A stretch of 64,000 nucleotides of DNA, taken from the NCBI GenBank assembly GCA_024762925.1, contig JANTGM010000017.1:17534-81533 (forward strand), in the 5' to 3' direction. Position 1 is the first letter of the stretch. The number at the start of each line of letters is the position of its first letter. This document shows, piece after piece, positions 26,614-35,358 of the stretch. The translations under genes were made by a program, and so were the position numbers. The notes beneath the pieces are model-generated. The model searched no databases and was not told the origin of the DNA. It worked only from the letters and a program-made list of their open reading frames with translations. This stretch comes from Kofleriaceae bacterium (lineage in GTDB: Bacteria > Myxococcota_A > Polyangia > Haliangiales > Haliangiaceae).

Positions 26614-26661
26614 TTAGAACGTCCGCTCTTTGCAGACACCATTTCCGTAGGTACTTCCGAC

Positions 26662-26835
26662 ATGGCAAAAAAATCCAAAGGTGGCCGAGAACTTATTCGC
26701 CTGGTATCAACCGCAGGCACCGGCTACTTCTACACCACCACCAAGAGCAAGAAACGCACTCCCGACAAGCTGGTCTTCAAAAAGTACGACCCAAAGATCC
26801 GCAAGCACGTCGAATTCAAAGAGTCGAAGATCTAA
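26662..26835 (+). CDS. rpmG: Ribosomal protein L33 (57 aa)
   Basis: Large-subunit protein near the E site. '[20 protein letters not shown]' and '[19 protein letters not shown]' are characteristic. The zinc-ribbon cysteines are absent, so this is the zinc-independent (C-minus) form. The start at MAKKSKGG is chosen because the extra N-terminal frame includes the terminator. Fifteen bases separate it from rpmB. Confidence 0.97.
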   Translation: MAKKSKGGRELIRLVSTAGTGYFYTTTKSKKRTPDKLVFKKYDPKIRKHVEFKESKI

Positions 26836-26850
26836 AGGTAGGACCAGACC

Positions 26851-27087
26851 ATGTCACGTATCTGTCAAGTCACCGGCAAGCAAGCTCTTGTTGGAAACAA
26901 CGTCTCCCACTCAAAGCGCCACACCAAGAAGCGCTCTGAAATCAACCTGCGCAAGAAGCGCTTCTGGCTCGAGGACGAGAAGCGCTACATCAGCCTTCGG
27001 GTCTCAGCTCGCGGCATGAAAATCATCGACAAGCGCGGTCTCGCTGTTGTCGTGAAGGAAATGCGCGCTCGCGGCGAAAAAGTCTAG
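26851..27087 (+). CDS. rpmB: Ribosomal protein L28 (78 aa)
   Basis: Recognised from '[20 protein letters not shown]' at the N-terminus and '[20 protein letters not shown]' in the centre. Standard length. Only one cysteine remains near the start, so like the neighbouring L33 it is the form without a zinc ribbon. Co-transcribed with rpmG and followed by a terminator. Confidence 0.97.
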   Translation: MSRICQVTGKQALVGNNVSHSKRHTKKRSEINLRKKRFWLEDEKRYISLRVSARGMKIIDKRGLAVVVKEMRARGEKV

Positions 27088-27111
27088 CTCTTTGAATCGC
27101 AGCTCGAAGAC

Positions 27112-27143
27112 ACGCTCCCTGGCTTGGCCTCGGAGCGTTTTCT
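27112..27143 (+). terminator. Terminator after rpmB
   Basis: ACGCTCC (27112-27118) pairs with GGAGCGT (27132-27138), followed by TTTTCT, 24 bases beyond the rpmB stop. It also lies just past the stop of the convergent kinase. Confidence 0.7.
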
Positions 27144-27187
27144 GCGTTTCGGTTGCAACGCCTTACTCTCGGATCGCATGCCCAAGG

Positions 27188-28636
27188 TTAGTTCGCAAAG
27201 AAGACGGCGAGCCCACCACCGACAGCAATCAGCGCAAGACCAACCACGAGCCAAAGCTTCCTGGGCTTTGGGGAGGTTGCCGCAATGATGGCCTTGGTCG
27301 AAGGCCCTGGCGCTGAAAGTGATGACGCCGAGGCGCTTGGGCCCTCGGGAACAGACTGTGGTCGAAATACGGGTGCTGGTGCCGACATTGGTGCTCGTGG
27401 CGCCAAAGCAGCCGCGTCGGCAGCGGGCTCACTTGCCAAGATGCGCAGACACTCCTGCCGAACTGCAGCGACATCGACAAAGCGATCATCGCGCATTTTC
27501 TGGAGCATCTTGAGAATCAAGGCATCCACGTCGCGAGGGAAATCCCCTCCCGGATAGGCCGTGCTCGGTGACGGTGGGACCTTCTTGAGTTGGGCTGAGA
27601 TCAACATGGCTGGCCCTACTGCATTGGGGAATGGCAGCCGGCCCGTCATCAGCTCGTACGCCAGGACACCCAGACCGTAGATATCGCTACGACCATCGAG
27701 GTCCTTACCCATGAGCTGCTCGGGCGACATGTATTCGAGAGTTCCAAGGGTTTGCCCAGTAGCCGTGAGCTGTGGACCGTTTGTGCCTCCCAGGCCATCT
27801 CCTCGCAACATCTTGGCAATGCCAAAGTCTAGAATTTTCACAAACTCGTCGTTGCCCGAGCGCCGCTCCAGGTGCACGTTCTCTGGCTTAAGATCGCGAT
27901 GAACGATTCCCATGGCATGTGCTTCGCCAAGCGACGAACACATCTCACTAAGAATTTTTAGCATGCGACGCCAAGGCACCGGGGCTTCCTTGGCGAACAC
28001 ATCGTGAAGGCTGCGGCCCTCAAGTAGCTCCATGGCAATGTACAGGGTGCCATCTTCGGTTTGGTCGAAATCGTAGGTTGTGACAGTGTGAGCGTCCTTG
28101 AGACTGCAAAGCACTTGCCCCTCAAGACGAAACCTTTGCACAACGTTCTTGTCTCGGGTCATCTCTGGGTGCAAAAGCTTGAGTGCCACAACGCGGTTGC
28201 TGTGCAGTTGCACACCTTTGTAGACCGCACCAAAGCCCCCCTCTCCAAGCTTGCTCTCCACGACAAATCGATTATTGAGCGTGGTTCCAACATACGGATC
28301 GTTTGCGGCAAAGAGGTTTGGGCTACCCTTCGCACCCCGCATCTCGGGTTTGTCCTTTGGAGCGCCAACAGGATTCGAGTACTGCGACGCGACAGGCGGC
28401 GGGTCGGCAGAGACGAGCGTCCGGGGCATCGCTTCTACAGGCTTTGGCGTTTCAGCAGGGTTTTGTCCACTCTTTGCGCGTGGAGCTTCGGGTCTTGTTT
28501 CCGGGCGAGCATACTGTGGGCCGCCAGCTGGCAATCCCTCAGCCTTGGACTCCTCTACGGGTGCCCCGCACACCCCACAGAAGCGCGAGGATGCTTCCAA
28601 AGGCATCTGGCACTTTGGGCAGTGGCTCATGAGCAT
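27188..28636 (-). CDS. Ser/Thr protein kinase with N-terminal zinc ribbon and C-terminal membrane anchor (482 aa)
   Basis: Starts with a zinc ribbon (CPKC near residue 6 and CGVCG near 20). A Pro-rich linker leads to a kinase domain from about residue 120: glycine loop 'LGEGGFGAVYKG', 'VALKLL', catalytic 'VHRDLKPEN', 'LDFGIAK' and 'YMSPEQLMG', all intact. The last 25 residues form a single C-terminal membrane helix ('LWLVVGLALIAVGGGLAVFF'), placing the kinase on the cytoplasmic face. It ends a four-gene operon with a PP2C phosphatase and two FHA proteins, so it likely shares substrates with them. ATG at 28630 is an alternative start. Confidence 0.93.
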   Translation of the reverse strand: MLMSHCPKCQMPLEASSRFCGVCGAPVEESKAEGLPAGGPQYARPETRPEAPRAKSGQNPAETPKPVEAMPRTLVSADPPPVASQYSNPVGAPKDKPEMRGAKGSPNLFAANDPYVGTTLNNRFVVESKLGEGGFGAVYKGVQLHSNRVVALKLLHPEMTRDKNVVQRFRLEGQVLCSLKDAHTVTTYDFDQTEDGTLYIAMELLEGRSLHDVFAKEAPVPWRRMLKILSEMCSSLGEAHAMGIVHRDLKPENVHLERRSGNDEFVKILDFGIAKMLRGDGLGGTNGPQLTATGQTLGTLEYMSPEQLMGKDLDGRSDIYGLGVLAYELMTGRLPFPNAVGPAMLISAQLKKVPPSPSTAYPGGDFPRDVDALILKMLQKMRDDRFVDVAAVRQECLRILASEPAADAAALAPRAPMSAPAPVFRPQSVPEGPSASASSLSAPGPSTKAIIAATSPKPRKLWLVVGLALIAVGGGLAVFFAN

Positions 28637-28710
28637 GCACCCGCACAGCTGAGATCAAAAGCGTTCATCTCCGTCAATGCAGTATCGCGCAATCCATCGC
28701 TGGGCGCACG

Positions 28711-29091
28711 TTACCAGCGAAGAAAGCGCCGCCACCATGACCGAGGACGCTCGGGAATCGCACTCTCCGACTCCCCCAGCCACAACCGCACGAGCGGCCC
28801 TCCACGGCCAAACTCCACCTCCACAGTCTCGCCAATCGCGATGCTGTGGGCCGCAACCTTCCGCCCCTCAATCCACGTCCCATTGGAGGAGCCCAGATCG
28901 CGTAGCTCTGCTGTGCCTTGCTCCGCGTTGTAGACAATCTCTGCATGACGAGTCGACGCATCGATGTCGTGTCGGGCGTCAAAACTCACATCGCTATCGG
29001 GGTGGCGGCCAATGGTGAGGCGTTCAAACGACTCAAAGCGATCGCGCCCTCCCCGCCGACTTCCGCGCAGATGATCCGCGAGCAAGATCAC
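28711..29091 (-). CDS. FHA-domain protein (about 126 aa)
   Basis: A single FHA domain: 'LTIGRHPDSDVSF', 'STRHAEIVY', 'DLGSSNGTWIEGRKV'. It binds phosphothreonine peptides. GTG at 29091 overlaps the TGA of the PP2C gene as GTGA, the usual coupling arrangement, and I prefer it. A start at 29148 would add an N-terminal membrane helix and a 61-base overlap; that cannot be excluded. The C-terminus is Arg/Trp-rich. Third gene of the kinase operon, between phosphatase and kinase, so probably an adaptor for phosphorylated partners. Confidence 0.8.
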   Translation of the reverse strand: MILLADHLRGSRRGGRDRFESFERLTIGRHPDSDVSFDARHDIDASTRHAEIVYNAEQGTAELRDLGSSNGTWIEGRKVAAHSIAIGETVEVEFGRGGPLVRLWLGESESAIPERPRSWWRRFLRW

Positions 29092-30188
29092 AAGAGCCCA
29101 AGCGCATAGGCCAAGCCCAGCAATGAGATGCCGATGATGGCGAACCAACCGAGAAAATGCACTCGTCCTTGTGCCGCAAGGGCGCGCTGCGCTGGCCCCG
29201 CTACCTCGTCTTCTGGAATGGCTGGATGCTGCGCAGTTGCAGGGAGCCGCGCTGGCGCCGCCCCTTTGCGAATCCCCGCTCGGTGTGCGAGCCGTCGGCC
29301 GACCATGGAGGTGGAGCTGAGAGCAGATTCCCCCTCCAAGTTCGGATCCAGTTCGGTAAAGCGAACCTCATCCTCGCCCAAAACCGGAGCGCGCAAATCG
29401 CCGCCGTGCACCTCGGCCAGAAGAACACTGATATTATCCATGCCCCCCTCATCGTGAGCGAGCTTGATGAGAGAAGCGGTCGCGTCTTGCATCGACTCCA
29501 TAGCGCAGGCTTTGGCCATGGCATCGTGTTGCACAGACTCGTGCAACCCATCACTGCAAAGAACAATGCGGTCACCATTTCGCAGCTCGGCGATTGAGAG
29601 CGAAACCTCGACGTCCGCACTCGCACCAACTGCCTGGAGAATCTGCCCGCGCTGCATTGAGTACGCCGCGCGCTCTTTGGAAAGCTGCCCCGACTGCATC
29701 AAGGCTCTGACCACACTCTGATCGCGGGTGATTTGGCTAAGAGTTTTTCCACGCAGGACATAGGCTCTAGAATCCCCAACTTGGGCCAGAACCACCGTGT
29801 TGGACACAAGAGCCGCGCAACTCACCGTTGTTCCCATGCCCCGCAGACTCTTGTCGGCTTTTGCTCTGGCAACAACTGCCTGATTGGCCAAGCGAACGGC
29901 GCGCCGCAGGTTTCTTGCGAGCACCGCCCGATCCTGGGTGGGGGGGCTCCCCTGGGTCGCCTTGTGAATCTCAGCGCAAGCCATGCCACTGGCCACCTCA
30001 CCTCCGGCCGTGCCCCCCATCCCATCACACAGGACCAAGAGTGGCCCGCGCTCTCCCTCGACAATCTGTGGCTCAGCGAGGCTTAGCACTTCGCTCGAAT
30101 CGAGGTTGGCCACGAGCATCGAATCCTCGTTGCCCTGGCGCACAAGGCCCCGATCGGAGAGCCCTGCGATCTCTACACGGCAGCTCAA
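29088..30188 (-). CDS. PP2C-family Ser/Thr phosphatase with C-terminal membrane helix (366 aa)
   Basis: Metal-dependent phosphatase. 'SDRGLVRQGNEDSML', 'LLVLCDGMGGTAGGEVAS', 'MGTTVSCAAL', 'AQVGDSRAYVLR', 'VLCSDGLHESV' and 'GGMDNISVLL' are the PP2C motifs with all metal-binding Asps. A linker and one membrane helix (~residues 343-365) follow, matching the anchoring of the operon's kinase, so both would sit at the membrane. It starts five bases after the zinc-ribbon FHA gene and overlaps the FHA gene. Confidence 0.95.
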   Translation of the reverse strand: MSCRVEIAGLSDRGLVRQGNEDSMLVANLDSSEVLSLAEPQIVEGERGPLLVLCDGMGGTAGGEVASGMACAEIHKATQGSPPTQDRAVLARNLRRAVRLANQAVVARAKADKSLRGMGTTVSCAALVSNTVVLAQVGDSRAYVLRGKTLSQITRDQSVVRALMQSGQLSKERAAYSMQRGQILQAVGASADVEVSLSIAELRNGDRIVLCSDGLHESVQHDAMAKACAMESMQDATASLIKLAHDEGGMDNISVLLAEVHGGDLRAPVLGEDEVRFTELDPNLEGESALSSTSMVGRRLAHRAGIRKGAAPARLPATAQHPAIPEDEVAGPAQRALAAQGRVHFLGWFAIIGISLLGLAYALGLL

Positions 30189-30193
30189 AACGC

Positions 30194-31534
30194 TTAATAC
30201 GGTTTGTAGCGAAACATCTGGTCGCCGATGCGAAGAAAGTCACCTTCACTCAAATTGGCCGGTTCGGTGAGCCTGAGAAACGTTCCGTTTGAGCTGCCAA
30301 GATCGCAAAGCATGCACTGCTCGTTTTGCCAGCGAAAGGCCGCATGGCGCCGAGAAAGAAACTCGTCGTCTCGAAACACGACATCGCCCTCTTCTCGTCC
30401 GACCACCATTTCATCGCCGTATAGGTGGCGCACATCTCGAATGCCACCGCTGGGAAGAACTTGAGAAATTCGCCCCCAAGCCTGTCGCATGGGCGATCCA
30501 AAGAGAGAAACACCATGCTGGGTGAGCTGGGTTGGCTTGCTCTCGGAAGAGCGGAGTTGGTTGTAGCGAAGCAGCTCACGTCCAATCAGAATGACAGCGG
30601 CGTCCGCAAGTTTCGTGTCTTGCCGAAGGCGCCGGAAGACGCCGTTGAGACCATCTAGGGGAATGATGCGCGCGCCTCCCGTACCAAGTCGCTCGATGCG
30701 TGCGTGACAGGCGGCCAGGTAGGGGTCATCAAAGCGCAGCCCCACCGAGCCCGAGTTCCCAAGCTCGACATAGTCGCCTGAGAGGTCGTGAACAACGCCA
30801 TCGCTGCCATCGCGATTGACAGAGACCAGACAGGCCCACGGGGGCTCGGTCGACACGGGAATGCGCACCGACTTGGGCGTTGGAGTTCGAGACTGGGGAG
30901 CTTGTGTAGATGGCGGAGGCGCGGCGGGCGAAGCTGGAGGCGCCGAGGACGGAGCTGGAAACGGCGTGCTCACCGGCGCAGAACTCGGCGCCGGAGCAAG
31001 CGGCTTGCCGCAGCGCTGACAAAAGGAGAACCCACCAGGAGTTTCCCCTCCGCACACACCACATTGTTGTATTCCACGGCCCTCAGAGCCTGTCGGCGCC
31101 CGATGTGGTTGCGAGCTTCCCGCAGGTGGTGCCCCCGGCGGAGGTGTTGGAGTTGCTGGACGCGATCGCGCTTGTGGCACATGGGCTGGGACCGCTGCCG
31201 GCGCTGAATTGCCAGGATGCGCCGGCTGTGGGCCACTTGCCGGACCAACCGCCGTGTCAGCCACGCCACCAGTTAGTGGGGTTCCACACTGCCGACAAAA
31301 GCGCATGCTGGGAGCGTTTGACGCTCCGCATTTCACGCATGTTGTGCCTTGCATGACCGGTGTGGTGGGTGCCGATCCGATAGGCGGCAAAGGAGTAGGA
31401 GTGGCTGCCATGGGCAACCCTGCAGGGCCCTGGTGAGTCCCACCGGGGTCCAACGGCTTCTCGAGCCGACTACCACAGTTAAGACAAAAGGTTGAGCCCA
31501 AAGCCCCCTGATGACCGCAATTTGTACACTGCAT
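30194..31534 (-). CDS. Protein with three zinc ribbons and two FHA domains (446 aa)
   Basis: Three zinc ribbons are spaced through a Pro/Ala-rich N-terminal half: 'CTNCGHQGALGSTFCLNCG', 'CVKCGASNAPSMRFCRQCG' and 'CGVCGGETPGGFSFCQRCG'. The C-terminal half holds a degenerate FHA fold ('GDYVELGNSGSVGLRFDDP', lacking the GR and N-G signatures), then a canonical FHA ('MVVGREEGDVVF', 'SRRHAAFRW', 'DLGSSNGTFLR'). No membrane segment. As first gene of the operon it probably gathers phosphorylated partners for the downstream phosphatase and kinase. Zinc ribbons of this type often mediate dimerisation. Confidence 0.9.
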   Translation of the reverse strand: MQCTNCGHQGALGSTFCLNCGSRLEKPLDPGGTHQGPAGLPMAATPTPLPPIGSAPTTPVMQGTTCVKCGASNAPSMRFCRQCGTPLTGGVADTAVGPASGPQPAHPGNSAPAAVPAHVPQARSRPATPTPPPGAPPAGSSQPHRAPTGSEGRGIQQCGVCGGETPGGFSFCQRCGKPLAPAPSSAPVSTPFPAPSSAPPASPAAPPPSTQAPQSRTPTPKSVRIPVSTEPPWACLVSVNRDGSDGVVHDLSGDYVELGNSGSVGLRFDDPYLAACHARIERLGTGGARIIPLDGLNGVFRRLRQDTKLADAAVILIGRELLRYNQLRSSESKPTQLTQHGVSLFGSPMRQAWGRISQVLPSGGIRDVRHLYGDEMVVGREEGDVVFRDDEFLSRRHAAFRWQNEQCMLCDLGSSNGTFLRLTEPANLSEGDFLRIGDQMFRYKPY

Positions 31535-31661
31535 GATCCTGCTTCTATTTGGCGCTGTTGTAGATCGTCCTGGCCCAATTGCAAGCAGCCCTCGGTCTTG
31601 CTAAACCCACCGCTCCTCTAGCCAAGCTATCAAACCTAAAGGAAAAAGGTCAACCTCACAC

Positions 31662-32729
31662 GTGTCCCCGCGCCCTCCAACCAAGCTCACTCTGACTGTG
31701 CTCTTCGCCATGCTGCTCGCTTGTGCCTGCAGCACAGCAGCCACTCGCACCGCACCATTTCGGGTGCGACCAGATAGCACGGAAGCTGGCAACCTGGAGG
31801 GCCCCTTCTCTGGCCAGGTCAAAGACTCGGCATCAGGTGATCCAATTCCGGGCGCACTGGTCTACGCAACGTGGACCTACGAGCGAGGCGATGGCGTTGC
31901 ACAACCCACGGGATCCGCCGAAGCCATTGCCTCAACCGATGCCAATGGGCGCTACTCAATCACGCACCCTGAAGAGACTGCCCCAGAGGGGAGGCTCACC
32001 GCGTTTCATCTCGTCGTCTACAAGAAAGGCTACGTGGCCTATCGCAGTGACCGACGATTTGCCGACCTCGGTCCGCGCTTTGACTTTGCACAGAAGCACA
32101 ACGCCGTTTCGCTGGACCGATGGCACTCCGAGCATAGTCACGTGCGTCACTTGCGCTATGTCGGCGGTGGTTCGGCGCTGGCAGCGCTCACGGCCTGGGA
32201 GCGTGCCGAGGCCAGTGCCGAACTCTCCGGTGAGCGACGTGAAGCCGCAAGCCAGCTCTCTTCCGATCTGCTAGATACGCTCTCCGACAGCCGCTTGATC
32301 GCAGCGCAACTCCTCGGGGAGTCCGAGATCAAAGACATTACCGGATATGAAGGCAGCTTCGAGAGCGGTCCTCTCAATGATGAAGCCGACACCGCAAGCT
32401 ACTCGTCCCAGCACTTCAAGGCATTGGGGCAACCCGAAGTCTTTGATGTCGCAATTCGTTTGTGGCGCCTTGATGAAGAACGCGCCAAACAGCGGTTCTC
32501 GGAGCTTTCCGAAACACTCCCTGGCGTCACCGAGCGCGACGATGTCGCCGACAAGAGCCTACTCGCCATCGAAGGAGACATTCAAGGCTATGCCTTTCTC
32601 GACACAAAGCGCTCGCTCGTCGTCCTAATCACGTGCGGCAAAGGACAGTGCAAAGAGCAATCGCAGCTCATCGCCCTGGCAAGCAAGATCTTCTCGAACA
32701 TTGAAGCCGTGGTCCCACTTGGGCGCTAA
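31662..32729 (+). CDS. Lipoprotein with carboxypeptidase-regulatory-like domain (355 aa)
   Basis: GTG start with AAGGAAAAAGG upstream. A lipoprotein signal ends at 'LLACAC' (Cys21 or Cys23). Residues ~48-120 form a carboxypeptidase-regulatory-like/transthyretin beta-sandwich ('FSGQVKDSASGDPIPGALVY', 'STDANGRYSITHPEE', 'FHLVVYKKGYVAY'), common in secreted bacterial proteins as a stalk or binding module. The rest has helices and a C-terminal alpha/beta segment with one Cys pair ('LITCGKGQCKEQ'). Followed 24 bases later by the phospholipase-like gene and probably transcribed with it. Confidence 0.75.
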   Translation: MSPRPPTKLTLTVLFAMLLACACSTAATRTAPFRVRPDSTEAGNLEGPFSGQVKDSASGDPIPGALVYATWTYERGDGVAQPTGSAEAIASTDANGRYSITHPEETAPEGRLTAFHLVVYKKGYVAYRSDRRFADLGPRFDFAQKHNAVSLDRWHSEHSHVRHLRYVGGGSALAALTAWERAEASAELSGERREAASQLSSDLLDTLSDSRLIAAQLLGESEIKDITGYEGSFESGPLNDEADTASYSSQHFKALGQPEVFDVAIRLWRLDEERAKQRFSELSETLPGVTERDDVADKSLLAIEGDIQGYAFLDTKRSLVVLITCGKGQCKEQSQLIALASKIFSNIEAVVPLGR

Positions 32730-32753
32730 GGCCCGCAAACGTCTAGGCATCGT

Positions 32754-34202
32754 ATGAAGCGTTTTCTCACCATATTGGCTCCTTTCCTGCTCGCCGCGAC
32801 CCTCAGCACGGGGGACGCATCCGCTTGGGAAGCCGCCACCACCCATGCGGGACTCACCGAGCAATCTGCTCTCTCGTCGACGCTGCACAAGCGCTTGCAA
32901 GAGCAGTTCGGAGCTTCGCAAGGCCTCTACACGATGCTCACGGTGCCAAAGAAAGACGCGCCAAAACTCTTCGCAATCGTCGACCGCCTCAACCCGACGC
33001 ACGGCTATGTTCCCGACGCAAACGGCCGCATGAGTGCCCTGTCCTGGCTTGTACTCGGCTCTGTTGTGGCCGATGTCCCTTCCGAACACGCCATGAACCA
33101 CTTTTTCAACCCTCTTACTGAATCGGGGCTTACGAATTCTACTGAGAGCGGCATCGTCGAGCAGGTCCACCTTGGCGTCCTTCGCGCCGGCAACGGGCCC
33201 TCCCTCAAGGCTGGTGGCATGTCGGCGAAACTTTGGTGGAAGTCCCCAGAGAACCCCTTGGGCTACGAAGGCTTTGCCGCACAGTTTCGCAAAGCTGCTA
33301 GTGCAGAGACGCGCGCCGAGCGCGATCGACATCTCGCCGGGAGCCTGCTCGCCGCCGGAGCCATGCTCCACATCGTTCAAGACATGGGTGCACCCTCCCG
33401 TGTTCGCGACGATATTTCTGCCCACCAGCAACAAGTCGGATCCACAGATACCGATCGAGGCTCGCGCTTTGAGCGAATTGCGGCTCTCTCTTTCGGGCGA
33501 CTTGGAATCCCAAAAGCCACAGCGGTGCCCGCACTGACCTCGCTCGGCGCTCACATCTCGAATCCTCAGGGAACCGGGCTTGCAGACGTTATTACCCGAA
33601 GCTTCTTCTCCGCCGGCACGCTTCCCACTTCCTTCAAGGTTACTCGCAACACGGGCAGTTCTGGGTTCCGCACCACGCTCGCGAAGCATCTCCTTCGGCC
33701 ACTGCCGGCTGGTACATCTGAGGATGGCGCAACACGTTTCGATCTTGTAGCGGCCCGCAACGACGACGGCGCTACTTGGAGAAGCAAGTCAGGCACCTGT
33801 CTCGCGGAATACCAAATCAAGAATGCCAAGGTCCGCTGGTCCATCTCCGACGCCTGCGCACTCGACCAACTTGAAGCGATTCTGCCAACGGTCGCAGGCT
33901 ATGGGATTTCTTTTCTTGAATCCCTATATCCCTCGGACCTTGGAATCGCAAGCATCGACGGGAAAACCTCGGTTACCTTCGATGCGCAACGCTACGGGCC
34001 GGGCCGAGTTCGTCTCTTTGCCGAAGCCGAGGATGGGCGCCGTTCCGAGTTTTTCTCAGCCGACACTAAGGGGGGTGAGACCACGCTGGCCATCCCACTC
34101 CCTCCAACCACGGCCACTCGAATCACCGCGTTCTTTGATGGCACCGATGCCAAAGGCGCACCACGACTCGCCAGCGCCAGCGTGGCGTGGCCACTCCCCT
34201 AG
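32754..34202 (+). CDS. Secreted zinc-dependent phospholipase C-like protein (482 aa)
   Basis: A signal peptide ends at 'DASA', leaving a mature N-terminal Trp ('WEAATTHAG'). This fits the zinc phospholipase C fold, in which the N-terminal Trp and a following His bind zinc. Further likely ligands are Asp in 'VLGSVVADVPSEH', His in 'HAMNHFFNP', and the H-x-x-x-D of 'LHIVQDMGAPSRVRDD'. The catalytic part covers residues ~25-330; the last ~100 residues form a beta domain, perhaps for substrate binding. Probably cleaves phospholipid or phosphate esters outside the cytoplasm. Its stop lies three bases before a dispersed repeat element. Confidence 0.8.
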   Translation: MKRFLTILAPFLLAATLSTGDASAWEAATTHAGLTEQSALSSTLHKRLQEQFGASQGLYTMLTVPKKDAPKLFAIVDRLNPTHGYVPDANGRMSALSWLVLGSVVADVPSEHAMNHFFNPLTESGLTNSTESGIVEQVHLGVLRAGNGPSLKAGGMSAKLWWKSPENPLGYEGFAAQFRKAASAETRAERDRHLAGSLLAAGAMLHIVQDMGAPSRVRDDISAHQQQVGSTDTDRGSRFERIAALSFGRLGIPKATAVPALTSLGAHISNPQGTGLADVITRSFFSAGTLPTSFKVTRNTGSSGFRTTLAKHLLRPLPAGTSEDGATRFDLVAARNDDGATWRSKSGTCLAEYQIKNAKVRWSISDACALDQLEAILPTVAGYGISFLESLYPSDLGIASIDGKTSVTFDAQRYGPGRVRLFAEAEDGRRSEFFSADTKGGETTLAIPLPPTTATRITAFFDGTDAKGAPRLASASVAWPLP

Positions 34203-34205
34203 TGC

Positions 34206-34373
34206 GCGATTCATGAATAGAGAACGCGCTCACTCGTCTTCTCGCCCACTGGACAGACTGGCTCTGCCAGTCTTCTTCGTTGTTCCTCGGTCGCTTGCCC
34301 CAGCAAACTCCCTCTTCCCGCCTCGCCAGCAAACGAGCTGATTTCACGATCACGATCAATGTCCATGGATCGC
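34206..34373. repeat. MITE-like dispersed element, copy 1 (168 bp)
   Basis: Nearly the whole interval matches copy 2 (42410-42524) in opposite orientation. Ends are imperfect inverted repeats (GCGATTCATGAA at the left; GCGATCCATGGACAT read inward from the right). Compared with copy 2 it holds about 53 extra bases after 'TCTTCTCGCCCA', including the small palindrome GACTGGC-TCT-GCCAGTC. It lies three bases from the stops of both flanking convergent genes. No coding capacity. Confidence 0.85.
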
Positions 34374-34376
34374 GCT

Positions 34377-35342
34377 CTAGTTCTGGATTTGCGCTAGCAA
34401 GTCGATCACGTGCAGATCGCGCGGAGCAACCACCTTTGCGAGAATCAGAAGCTCCCTGGCGGTATCAGTATCTTCTGCCTCGATTCGCTCCCGTGCGGCC
34501 TCTACGTGCCTTCGGGGCAATTCCGGATCTGCCTCTAGCACCCGACTCGCCAGCGCCTCGCAACGCTCCTCTTGCCCGGCAACCTGTGCCAGTCGAGCTG
34601 CGTGCGCCAGAAAGAACGAACCGTACTCTGATTTGGCCCGGACCATCGCAGCCTGCTCAGCCTCCTCACTCGCAACTTCATAATCTCCGAACTCTTCTGA
34701 AATCCGTGCAAGATCAAACCAAGCCCAAGGAAAGTCAGGATACGCACCAACAACATCTTCAAGGCTCTTGCGAGCAGCTGCCTTGTCACCACTGTCCATC
34801 AACGCACGCGCCAGACGCCATCTTGGCGCAACGGCCTTCGGGTCTCGCTTCAGCTGTCGTCGCGACCGTTCAGCCTCCGAGGCAGCCGAGAGCTCCCCAT
34901 CGTCATTAAAGATGCCCTCCAAGAACTCCCCTTCCTTGTCGTAGAGCACCGACTCAGCGTCGACAACACCAGCGAGCCACCGATCAAAACGCGTGCCCTC
35001 GGGAAGCGCCTCTTCCAAGTCGCGATCGAATCGCCAGACGGTGCCACCTCGGTCGACAAAGATGTCATCTCCCCCGCATTCGCCGACGAGAAAACGTCCC
35101 TCGGATTCTTGCAGCGCGTCTCCTGGCAAGAGCACCACGCTCTCATGAAAGAGCTCTGCTCCGTTGAACTCCCGATAGATCGCCGCCACCGACTCTGGCA
35201 GAGTAGCGTCGAGCATCAGAGCTGGGCTGCCGAGCCTATGAATGCCCTCGCCGTACTCGGTGAGACGTTCGACAATCCACTCTGCGCGACTGGCGATGTC
35301 GCGGTCGGCATGTCCCGACCGCGCTCCGCGTTTCCGTGCCAT
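34377..35342 (-). CDS. SUKH (SMI1/KNR4)-like domain plus TPR protein (321 aa)
   Basis: The N-terminal ~150 residues resemble SUKH/SMI1-KNR4 proteins: 'TLPESVAAIYREFNGAELF' and 'FLVGECGGDDIFVDRGGTVW' followed by 'FDRWLAGVV'. The C-terminal half is a set of TPR-like helical repeats ('PRWRLARALMDSGDKAAAR', 'PWAWFDLARISEEFGDYEVA'). In other bacteria SUKH proteins often serve as immunity proteins or scaffold partners, but no toxin is seen here. Cytoplasmic. It lies 16 bases downstream of the FHA-CpaF gene and probably belongs to its operon. Confidence 0.8.
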   Translation of the reverse strand: MARKRGARSGHADRDIASRAEWIVERLTEYGEGIHRLGSPALMLDATLPESVAAIYREFNGAELFHESVVLLPGDALQESEGRFLVGECGGDDIFVDRGGTVWRFDRDLEEALPEGTRFDRWLAGVVDAESVLYDKEGEFLEGIFNDDGELSAASEAERSRRQLKRDPKAVAPRWRLARALMDSGDKAAARKSLEDVVGAYPDFPWAWFDLARISEEFGDYEVASEEAEQAAMVRAKSEYGSFFLAHAARLAQVAGQEERCEALASRVLEADPELPRRHVEAARERIEAEDTDTARELLILAKVVAPRDLHVIDLLAQIQN

Positions 35343-35358
35343 GGCTGTGGGTTCCTCG

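Noticed and set aside
32625..33689. 354-residue open frame on the minus strand
   Set aside because: Lies wholly opposite the lipoprotein and the phospholipase C-like gene, whose signal peptide and metal motifs are convincing; its own product is Arg/Gly/Cys-rich with no family marks.
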